A stretch of 5,399 nucleotides of DNA, from NCBI GenBank assembly GCA_040508515.1, contig JBEVMS010000098.1, positions 1 through 5,399 on the forward strand. Reading direction: 5' to 3'. Positions within the stretch are counted from its first letter, which is position 1. Each line of letters begins with the position of its first letter. The notes under the pieces are model-generated. The model saw only the letters and a program-made list of their open reading frames with translations. It ran no database searches and was not told the DNA's origin. The DNA comes from JBEVMS01 sp040508515. Its GTDB lineage: Bacteria > Pseudomonadota > Gammaproteobacteria > Xanthomonadales > Rhodanobacteraceae. Below are positions 1 through 5,050 of the stretch, in pieces. Made by a program: the position numbers and the translations under genes.

Positions 1-48
1 GCTAAGTCGGCGACGATGTTCCTTCAGTGCCTCCTTGGGTGTACTCAT
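1..48 (-). CDS. Start of an unidentified gene coupled to rmuC (cut by the window edge)
   Basis: An ATG at 48-46 on the minus strand overlaps the TGA stop of rmuC (47-45) in an ATGA arrangement. The frame stays open for 16 codons to the window edge, giving MSTPKEALKEHRRRLS. A good Shine-Dalgarno sequence, AAGGA, lies inside the last rmuC codons, six bases before the ATG. ATGA overlap plus a well-placed SD is the usual sign of translational coupling, so this gene is probably made together with RmuC. Sixteen residues, polar and basic with no hydrophobic segment, are too few to assign a family, and I do not recognise it. The alternative is a chance ATG, but the overlap and SD together make a real start more likely. 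Confidence 0.6.
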   Translation of the reverse strand, partial: MSTPKEALKEHRRRLS

Positions 49-1487
49 GCCTCGTCCTTCGGCTCGCTGTCGTCGGCGATCAGCGGCTCACCCAGCAGGT
101 CCAGCGTCACCTCGCCGGACAGCGACTCCACCCCGCGCAACTTGCGCTCGATGGTGCGGGTCTTCTTGCCCGCGTCGCCGATGCTACGGCTGACCGTGCT
201 CAGCTGCTTCTCGGCCTTTTCCAGAATGCTGGCGAACTTGTGGAACTCGTTCTTGACCGCGCCCAGCAATTGCCACACTTCGCTGGAACGTTTCTCGATC
301 GCCAGCGTGCGAAAGCCCATCTGCAAGCTGTTGAGCAGGGCGGTCAGCGTGGTCGGTCCGGCCAGGGTGACGCGGAAGTCGCGCTGCAAGAGGTCGGACA
401 ATCCCGGCCTGCGGATCACCTCGGCGTAGAGTCCCTCGGTGGGCAAAAACAGGATCGCGAAATCGGTGCTGTGCGGCGGCGCCACGTACTTGCTGTGGAT
501 GCGCCGGGCCTCGTCGCGCACGCGCATTTCCAGCGCGCGCCCAGCCACTTGCGCGGCGTCGGCATCGGCGGCGTCTTGCGCATCGAGCAGGCGCTGGTAG
601 TCCTCGATCGGAAACTTGGCGTCGATCGGCAGCCACACCGGCGTGCGCTCGTCCTGGCCGGGCAGGCGAATGGCGTATTCCACCCGCTCGGCCGAGCCGG
701 GCACGGTGGCGACGTTGGCGGCGTACTGCTCGGCCACCAGGATCTGTTCCAGCAGCGCGCCCAACTGCACCTCGCCGAAGGTGCCGCGGGTTTTGACATT
801 GGTCAGCACGCGCTTGAGATCGCCCACGCCGGTGGCCAGGCTCTGCATCTCGCCCAGGCCGCGCTGGACCGCTTCGAGCCGCTCGGAAACCAGCGCGAAG
901 GATTGCCCCAGGCGCGTTTCCAGCGTGCTTTGCAGCTTTTCGTCGACGGTGGCGCGCATCTGTTCCAGCTTGGCCGCATTGTCCGCCTGCAAGGCTTTGA
1001 GCTGGGTTTCCAAGGTGTTGCGCACCTCGCCCAGACGCGCCTGGTTGTCGGCGGTCAGCGCGGCGAGGCCTTGCTGTTGCTGCTCGCCGAAGCGGGCCAG
1101 GGTGCGAGAGGCGTCTTCGCGTGTCTGGCGCGCATCCTCGGCGAGGCGCTGGGCCAATCCCTGCAGGCCGGTGTCGGTGCGTTCCGTCAGCGCGTCCAGC
1201 CGCGTGCCGAAGCTTTCGATGCGTTCGTGCTGGTGCGCGCCCAGCGCGTGTAGCTGATCCTGCTGCTGGGTGCGGAACTGATGCAGCACTTGCGCCAGTT
1301 CGCCGCGTCCGGCGCGCTGCTCCTGGCTCAGCGCCTCGCGCAGACGGCGGTTGTCGTCGATTAGCGTGTCCAGCCGCGTGGTCAGCGCCTCATCGCCGCG
1401 CCCGCGCGCCAGCGCCAGTACCTGCAACAACGCCAACGCCAGCACGGCGAGCAGCAAGACCAGCAGCAGGATTTCAGTAAGCGGCAT
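45..1487 (-). CDS. rmuC: DNA recombination protein RmuC
   Basis: A 480-residue RmuC-family protein (DUF195/PF02646). E. coli rmuC mutants show altered rates of inversion between short inverted repeats, and the family is thought to limit DNA rearrangement, with a core distantly related to nuclease folds; its exact chemistry is not settled. Seen here: an N-terminal membrane anchor (about residues 4-27, Leu/Ala/Val-rich), then a long Gln/Glu/Arg-rich coiled coil (about 30-215), then the conserved domain (about 220-455). That domain has GTFGEVQLGALLEQIL at 235-250, IDAKFPIEDY at 288-297, FLPTEGLYAEVIRR at 347-360, and the TLAGPTTLTALLNSLQMGF block at 374-392. The acidic tail ends KDEA. The ATG at 1487 is the only sensible start: an in-frame TGA lies about 50 bases upstream with no ATG, GTG or TTG between. 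No clear Shine-Dalgarno precedes it (CCTGCCCCT). The length is normal and the gene is intact. Confidence 0.96.
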   Translation of the reverse strand: MPLTEILLLVLLLAVLALALLQVLALARGRGDEALTTRLDTLIDDNRRLREALSQEQRAGRGELAQVLHQFRTQQQDQLHALGAHQHERIESFGTRLDALTERTDTGLQGLAQRLAEDARQTREDASRTLARFGEQQQQGLAALTADNQARLGEVRNTLETQLKALQADNAAKLEQMRATVDEKLQSTLETRLGQSFALVSERLEAVQRGLGEMQSLATGVGDLKRVLTNVKTRGTFGEVQLGALLEQILVAEQYAANVATVPGSAERVEYAIRLPGQDERTPVWLPIDAKFPIEDYQRLLDAQDAADADAAQVAGRALEMRVRDEARRIHSKYVAPPHSTDFAILFLPTEGLYAEVIRRPGLSDLLQRDFRVTLAGPTTLTALLNSLQMGFRTLAIEKRSSEVWQLLGAVKNEFHKFASILEKAEKQLSTVSRSIGDAGKKTRTIERKLRGVESLSGEVTLDLLGEPLIADDSEPKDEA

Positions 1488-1518
1488 AGGGGCAGGGTTC
1501 CAAGCAAGACGGATCGCC

Positions 1519-1534
1519 CCAGTGTACGCACTGG
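1519..1534. repeat. 6-bp inverted repeat just upstream of rmuC
   Basis: CCAGTG (1519-1524) and CACTGG (1529-1534) form perfect arms around a 4-base spacer TACG, 32 bases before the rmuC start. The minus-strand -10-like hexamer TACACT falls inside it, so it could be an operator over the rmuC promoter or a small hairpin in the leader. On a plus-strand transcript the loop would be UACG, a stable UNCG tetraloop; on the rmuC transcript it would be CGUA. No T-run follows in either direction, so it is not a clean terminator. A chance palindrome is possible at this GC content. Confidence 0.4.
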
Positions 1535-1595
1535 CGTCTCAGCCGCCGGGATTGCCGGGCGTCGAGCCGAGGGGTGTGAACGGGCGACGAGGGTG

Positions 1596-1638
1596 CGCCA
1601 TTGTGCTATGGCGACACCGGCGGATCGCATCCGATCCG
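1596..1638. repeat. Two adjacent short inverted repeats in the rmuC upstream region
   Basis: CGCCAT (1596-1601) and ATGGCG (1608-1613) make a 6-bp stem with a 6-base loop. Eight bases further, CGGATCG (1621-1627) and CGATCCG (1632-1638) make a perfect 7-bp stem with a 4-base loop CATC. Both lie more than 100 bases upstream of rmuC and about 190-230 bases after the chemoreceptor stop. Neither is followed by a T-run on either strand. They may be structured RNA, binding sites, or chance; the second overlaps the first unit of the degenerate tandem repeat. Confidence 0.3.
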
Positions 1639-1822
1639 GCGATGCGCCTGACTGACAGGGCTGCTACGCAGATTGTGTGGTGGCGACATGCGGCTCGGGC
1701 CGACTTAGCGATGCGGTCAAGCTGGCCCTAGTTGATGCGCAGGCCGAGGTATGGCGCGTGCGGCTCGGATCGACCCCGCGTGCGGCGGCGGTGGCTTGCC
1801 TGATGTGCCTGCCCGCCGGCGA
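1609..1822. repeat. Degenerate ~71-bp tandem repeat, about three units
   Basis: Units start near 1609, 1681 and 1752, each opening TGGCG. Several anchors recur at about the same spacing. TGGCGACA is at 1609-1616 and 1681-1688. GCGATGCG is at 1639-1646 and 1708-1715. TGCTACGCAG at 1662-1671 matches TGATGCGCAG at 1733-1742 in 8 of 10 bases. The best pair is 1681-1704 against 1752-1774, with 20 matches in 24 aligned columns and one gap, including the shared core TGCGGCTCGG. TGATG recurs at 1733 and 1801. Overall identity between full units is low, so this is either an old decayed duplication or coincidence in GC-rich DNA. Confidence 0.35.
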
Positions 1823-3454
1823 TCAGGCCAGACCGGCGGCGTAAGGCACGCCGGTCTCAACGGCGAGTGTGCGCAACGGCGCGGCCGGCGGTGGGCTGGA
1901 TCGGTCGTCCATCGCGCCGGCCAGGGTGAACACGGCCACGGCGCGATGCAACTGCTCGGCCTGGTCGCGCAGTGATTTCGCTGCGGCGGCAGCGTGTTCG
2001 ACCAACGCCGCATTCTGCTGCGTGGTCTGATCCATCTGGCCGATCGCCTGGTTGACCTGCGCGATGCCGCGTCCCTGCTCATCGGAAGCCGCCGCGATCT
2101 CGGCGATGATGTGCGCCACCCGCGCGACCGCCTGACGTACTTGCGCGGTGGTCTGGCCGGCTTCCCTGGCCTGGCTGGAGCCGGCCTGGGTGGTTTCGAC
2201 AGAGCGCTCGATCAATTGCTTGATCTCTTTCGCTGCGCTCGATGAACGCTGGGCGAGGTTGCGCACCTCCGCCGCCACCACCGCGAAACCGCGGCCCTGT
2301 TCACCGGCGCGGGCGGCTTCCACTGCGGCGTTCAAGGCCAGCAGATTGGTCTGGAAGGCGATGCCCTCGATCAGCGTGGTGATCTCGGCGATTTGCGACG
2401 AGCCCGAAGAGATGTCCGTCATCGTCTGCACCAGTCGTTCGACCGCCGCGCTGCCCTGCTCGGAGGCGTGCGACATGTCGCTGGCCAACGTGCTGGCAAG
2501 TCGAGCGCTGCCGGCGTTTTGCTGCACCGTCGCGGTCAACTGCTGCATGCTGGCGGAGGTTTGCTCCAGCGCGGCGGCTTGCCGCTCGGTGCGTGCCGAC
2601 AAGTCGGTATTGCCCGCGACGATCTGCGTGGCGGCCTGGCCGACCGCGTCGCTGGATAGTCTGACCTTGCCCACAACGTCGGCCATGCGGGTCAGTAGGT
2701 GGTTCAAGGCGACGGCGGTGTGACCGACCTCGTCCCCGCGATCGACCCGCGCATGCCGTGACAGATCCAGCGAGTTGCTGATGGTCTGCAAGTTGCCCTG
2801 CAAATCGCCCAGGCCGCGGCTGATCTGCCAGTAAAGTCGCGCGCCGAAGCCGCTGGTGACCAGCAGCGCCGCCAGCATCACCGTCATCAGCAGCGCGAAG
2901 GCGGCGCGATAGGCCATCGCGTTCTCGCGCTGCACCGCATCGGCGTGTTTGAGCACATAGTCCAGATGGGCGTGCAGGCCGCCATCGAGCGCCAGCGCGG
3001 CGTTATGCACTTGGCCATTCTGGTGCAGCATGCGCAGCGCAGCGTCTTTGTCGCCGGCGCGGTATTTCTCGAAGAAACTGTTGCGCGCGGCGAGATAACT
3101 GGCCATATGCGCGCGATCGGCATCGAGCAAGGCGCGGTCGGTCGCATCGTCGCTGTTGGCGTAGGCGGCAATATGCGCGGCGAAGTTTTTGTCGTCGCCG
3201 GCGATTTCCTGTTCCATTGCCACTTGGCTTGAGCGGTCGATGCCATCGACCACGTAGCGATAAACCGTCAGGCGCATCGCACCGACGTCGTCCAGCGCCA
3301 GCGAGATCGTCTTCAGCCCCGGCAGGGTGTGAGTTTCCAGGCCTTCCATACGCTGGTAGGAGCGATGCAGTTGGAACAAGCCATAGCCGCCGACGAAAAC
3401 CAGCGCCAGCAAGGCGAGCAACAAAGTCACAGTCAGGCGTCGAACGATAGTCAT
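1823..3454 (-). CDS. Methyl-accepting chemotaxis protein (transmembrane chemoreceptor)
   Basis: A 543-residue chemoreceptor that senses a periplasmic signal and controls the CheA kinase through CheW. Domains: membrane helix 1 (about 7-28); a periplasmic helical sensor of the four-helix-bundle type (about 30-180) with the family-typical LPGLK near 44-48; membrane helix 2 (about 184-203); HAMP linker (about 204-257, with DEVGHTAVALNHL at 241-253); and a cytoplasmic signalling domain (about 258-510). The hairpin tip IAFQTNLLALNAAVEAARAG at 365-384 continues EQGRGFAVVAAEVRNLAQRS. It aligns without gaps to E. coli Tsr, so it belongs to the 36-heptad class. The ligand cannot be read from the sequence. 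Methylation-type pairs are visible in LEQTSASMQQL (296-306), while the last Tsr-like site reads ALVEHAAAAA, with His replacing the second Glu. The tail after 510 is Pro/Ala-rich and ends in AGLA, lacking the NWETF-type pentapeptide that tethers CheR and CheB. The start has only a weak SD. No che genes are adjacent. Confidence 0.97.
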   Translation of the reverse strand: MTIVRRLTVTLLLALLALVFVGGYGLFQLHRSYQRMEGLETHTLPGLKTISLALDDVGAMRLTVYRYVVDGIDRSSQVAMEQEIAGDDKNFAAHIAAYANSDDATDRALLDADRAHMASYLAARNSFFEKYRAGDKDAALRMLHQNGQVHNAALALDGGLHAHLDYVLKHADAVQRENAMAYRAAFALLMTVMLAALLVTSGFGARLYWQISRGLGDLQGNLQTISNSLDLSRHARVDRGDEVGHTAVALNHLLTRMADVVGKVRLSSDAVGQAATQIVAGNTDLSARTERQAAALEQTSASMQQLTATVQQNAGSARLASTLASDMSHASEQGSAAVERLVQTMTDISSGSSQIAEITTLIEGIAFQTNLLALNAAVEAARAGEQGRGFAVVAAEVRNLAQRSSSAAKEIKQLIERSVETTQAGSSQAREAGQTTAQVRQAVARVAHIIAEIAAASDEQGRGIAQVNQAIGQMDQTTQQNAALVEHAAAAAKSLRDQAEQLHRAVAVFTLAGAMDDRSSPPPAAPLRTLAVETGVPYAAGLA

Positions 3455-3689
3455 AAAGACCCGGAGGAATGTTCTGCAGAAGTTGGTGGCGCCAGGCGCA
3501 CTATTTGGACTTCTATAGCAGAACGCAGTTGTCGATTTTGATCATCTGCAAGCCTGGTCCGGTAGCGACGGCGCCCGATGTCGTGTGGCGCTACGTGGGT
3601 CACATCGCAGGGGGGTAGGTGTGTCTGCACCCAGGTAGCCGCAGTGCATTCCGGCATGCGGGTTGTTTCGCCCGAAGCCGATCACGGTC
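3455..3689. other. 235-bp intergenic region between topoisomerase and chemoreceptor genes
   Basis: It contains no gene I can support. A perfect 6-bp inverted repeat (GTAGCG 3562-3567, CGCTAC 3589-3594) with a 21-base spacer lies upstream of the chemoreceptor promoter candidate. After the topoisomerase stop I find only 4-bp stems, such as CGGG/CCCG, without a T-run, so no intrinsic terminator is visible. A plus-strand GGAGGA at 3463-3468 directly abuts an ATG at 3469, which is too close to act as a ribosome binding site. Confidence 0.6.
3512..3535 (-). promoter_or_regulatory. Weak promoter candidate for the chemoreceptor gene
   Basis: On the minus strand the extended -10-like sequence TGCTATAGA (-10 hexamer TATAGA at 3517-3512) lies about 58 bases before the ATG at 3454. 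TCGACA (3535-3530) resembles a -35 box but is only 12 bases away, too close for a normal sigma-70 promoter, so the extended -10 would have to carry recognition. A CAAA about 15 bases upstream gives only a partial flagellar sigma-28 match (about half of GCCGATAA). This is the best candidate in an AT-richer patch, not a firm call. Confidence 0.25.
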
Positions 3690-4790
3690 TTAAACGCGGC
3701 GGCTCGTGCGCAAGCGCCGACGCAGGAACTGCAAGGTCAGCCGTTCGAGTTGGCGCGGATGGGCGGCTGCACTAGGGGACACCATCCGATGCAGGCTGCC
3801 GTCTGCCCAGCCGGCCAGCACCTGCGGATGGATGTAGGAAGCGCGGCACACCGCCGGGGTATTGCCCAGTTTGGCGGCGACTTCCTTCACCGCGCCGGCC
3901 AGGGCCGTGCGTCGCGCGCGTTCGCCGCCGCGCTCGGGCAAGGGCGTGCGCGCGAGCACGCCCACCGCCTGCATGGTGCCACCCCAAGTGCGAAAATCCT
4001 TGGCGGTGAAATGGCAATCCAGACCGGGCACGACGCAGCAATCGCGCAAATAATCGTTGACCATCCCCGAGTCGACTGCTTGGCGCTGGCCCTCGTCGTC
4101 CAGATACTGAAACAGGCGCTGGCCGGGAAGTTGCTGCACGCGGCGGATGATCGTGATCAGTTGCTGGTCGTTGAGCACGACTTCGGCGTCCTGGCCGCTC
4201 TTGCCGCGAAAGCTGAAGGTCAGCCGCTGGCGCTGCACGCGGACATGGCGCGAACGCAGGGTGGTCAGGCCGAAGCTGCGATTGTCGCGTGCGTAACTTT
4301 CGTTGCCGATACGGATCAAGGTGTCATCCAATAGCCGCACGATCAGCGCCAGCACCTTGTCGCGCGGCAGGCCGGAGAGTTTCAGATCACGGCTGACGCG
4401 CCGGCGCAGTCGCGGCAAGGTCTGACCGAAACTCAGCACGCGGCCGAACTTGTCCTGATCGCGTTCCTGCCGCCAGCGCGCGTGGTAGCGATACTGCTTG
4501 CGCGCCCGCGCGTCGCGGCCGGTTGCCTGCAGATGACCGCGCGGGTGGGCGCAAATCCACACGTCCTCGTAGGCCGGTGGAATCGCCAGCGCGCGGATGC
4601 GCGCCAGCACGTCGCGATCGCGAATGACCGCACCGTCGGCGTCGCGGTAGCCGAACTGCTTGCCGCGACGCAGGCGCACGATGCCCGGCTGCGTATCGCT
4701 GACATACACTAAGCCCATCTCGCGCGCCTGCGCGCGTAGGGCCGGATCAATTGATGGGGCGGACGTGGGCGGCGGCTTGTGCGTAGTCAT
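3690..4790 (-). CDS. Bacterial DNA topoisomerase IB (poxvirus-like)
   Basis: A 366-residue type IB topoisomerase that relaxes supercoils by nicking one strand through a 3'-phosphotyrosine link. The N-terminal beta-rich domain (about 25-115) includes GIVRLRRGKQFGY at 36-48, LAIPPAYEDVWIC at 68-80 and GRDARARKQYRYH at 91-103; the catalytic domain follows (about 120-335). The catalytic set is visible: Arg160 in LIRIGNE, Lys197 in FRGKSG, Arg267 in TAKDFRTWGGT, Asn310 in LGNTPAV, and Tyr319 in CRASYIHP as the nucleophile. Spacings R-K (37) and N-Y (9) agree with Deinococcus radiodurans TopIB as I recall it, which also has Asn where vaccinia has His265. The basic tail (QFLRRRLRTSRRV) may aid DNA binding. 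Start: ATG at 4790, preceded by only a weak GGGG; Met25 (MGLVYVSD) is an alternative start because the first 20 residues are Pro/Ala-rich and poorly conserved in type. The gene is intact and stands alone, with gaps of 235 bp after and 260 bp before. Confidence 0.97.
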   Translation of the reverse strand: MTTHKPPPTSAPSIDPALRAQAREMGLVYVSDTQPGIVRLRRGKQFGYRDADGAVIRDRDVLARIRALAIPPAYEDVWICAHPRGHLQATGRDARARKQYRYHARWRQERDQDKFGRVLSFGQTLPRLRRRVSRDLKLSGLPRDKVLALIVRLLDDTLIRIGNESYARDNRSFGLTTLRSRHVRVQRQRLTFSFRGKSGQDAEVVLNDQQLITIIRRVQQLPGQRLFQYLDDEGQRQAVDSGMVNDYLRDCCVVPGLDCHFTAKDFRTWGGTMQAVGVLARTPLPERGGERARRTALAGAVKEVAAKLGNTPAVCRASYIHPQVLAGWADGSLHRMVSPSAAAHPRQLERLTLQFLRRRLRTSRRV

Positions 4791-4841
4791 GCGCCCCAGT
4801 GTCTCCGGCGGCGGTCAAAGGGACGTAGACAGACCTGGCGC

Positions 4842-4864
4842 GCTGGATTTTTCAATCATCCAGC
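4842..4864. repeat. 7-bp inverted repeat upstream of the topoisomerase gene
   Basis: GCTGGAT (4842-4848) and ATCCAGC (4858-4864) are perfect arms around the AT-rich loop TTTTCAATC, 51-74 bases before the topoisomerase ATG. On the minus strand the loop and left arm include TTGAAA (4855-4850), a fair -35 match, but no good -10 follows at 16-18 bases. The element could be an operator or a leader hairpin. It is not followed by a T-run, so it is unlikely to be a terminator. Confidence 0.35.
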
Positions 4865-4953
4865 CAGACGGAACGTAGCCAGCGGCACGGATGGTTAGGG
4901 GTGTTTATATCTCCCGAGAATGGCCGCACGTTCATTGGCTCGTCGAGTCCGTC

Positions 4954-4978
4954 AAGAAAAATGCTCGGCGAGGCCAAG
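4954..4978 (-). terminator. Probable intrinsic terminator after the lysozyme inhibitor gene
   Basis: On the minus strand CTTGGC (4978-4973), loop CTC, GCCGAG (4969-4964) make a 6-bp stem with one G-U pair. It is followed after two bases by TTTTTCTT (4961-4954). It begins 72 bases after the inhibitor stop codon and points the right way. The stem is short, with a three-base loop, but stem plus U-run is the classic rho-independent form, and this is the only such structure I found in the window. Confidence 0.5.
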
Positions 4979-5007
4979 TTGTCCGTGTCGCCTTCGCAGC
5001 GCGGGGT

Positions 5008-5030
5008 GTCACCGACTACGCCATGGTGAC
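5008..5030. repeat. 6-bp inverted repeat after the lysozyme inhibitor gene
   Basis: GTCACC (5008-5013) and GGTGAC (5025-5030) flank an 11-base spacer, 20 bases past the inhibitor stop codon. No T-run follows on the minus strand (the next bases are ACCCCGCG). It may stabilise the 3' end of the transcript ahead of the terminator at 4954-4978, or be a chance palindrome. Confidence 0.3.
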
Positions 5031-5050
5031 GCGGTCAAGGCGGACCACCC

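Larger units (their letters stand above)
1488..1822. other. 335-bp intergenic region between the chemoreceptor gene and rmuC
   Basis: No credible gene lies here; the short open frames that cross it are extensions of shadows of the neighbours. It must hold the end of the chemoreceptor transcript and the rmuC promoter. I see no intrinsic terminator: a 7-bp inverted repeat (GCCTGAT 1798-1804, ATCAGGC 1822-1828) spans the chemoreceptor stop codon but has a 17-base loop and no T-run after it on the minus strand. No strong promoter for rmuC is visible; the best -10-like hexamer, TACACT (minus strand, 1526-1521), lies inside an inverted repeat. The right two thirds contain a degenerate ~71-bp tandem repeat, listed separately. 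Confidence 0.7.

Noticed and set aside
27..1253. Long plus-strand open frame (408 codons) antisense to rmuC
   Set aside because: Its first codon positions face the third positions of rmuC codons. A stop would need T there, meaning A in an rmuC third position, which is rare in this GC-rich gene. Long stop-free antisense frames are therefore expected. The translation is low-complexity Gln/Leu/Ala/Gly/Arg with no recognisable domain, and the rmuC frame has clear family motifs.
1382..1731. Short open frames on both strands running from rmuC into the 335-bp gap
   Set aside because: Both start inside or end inside rmuC in the wrong frame, are Arg/Ser/Trp-rich, and have no ribosome binding site or domain.
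1798..1828. Inverted repeat over the chemoreceptor stop as a terminator
   Set aside because: The 17-base loop, the stop codon within the arm and the lack of a T-run on the minus strand do not fit an intrinsic terminator.
1994..2723. Two plus-strand frames antisense to the chemoreceptor signalling domain
   Set aside because: They are shadows of a highly conserved coding region. The first uses the same stop-poor antisense register, and neither has a credible domain or start site.
3463..3471. Plus-strand GGAGGA next to ATG, looking like a divergent gene start
   Set aside because: The SD-like sequence touches the ATG with no spacer, and the frame after it is short with no recognisable content.
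3663..4334. Plus-strand open frame (223 codons) antisense to the topoisomerase
   Set aside because: It has the same register relative to the real gene as the rmuC antisense frame, so it is a GC-third-position shadow. No domain is visible, and the opposite strand carries a full catalytic set.
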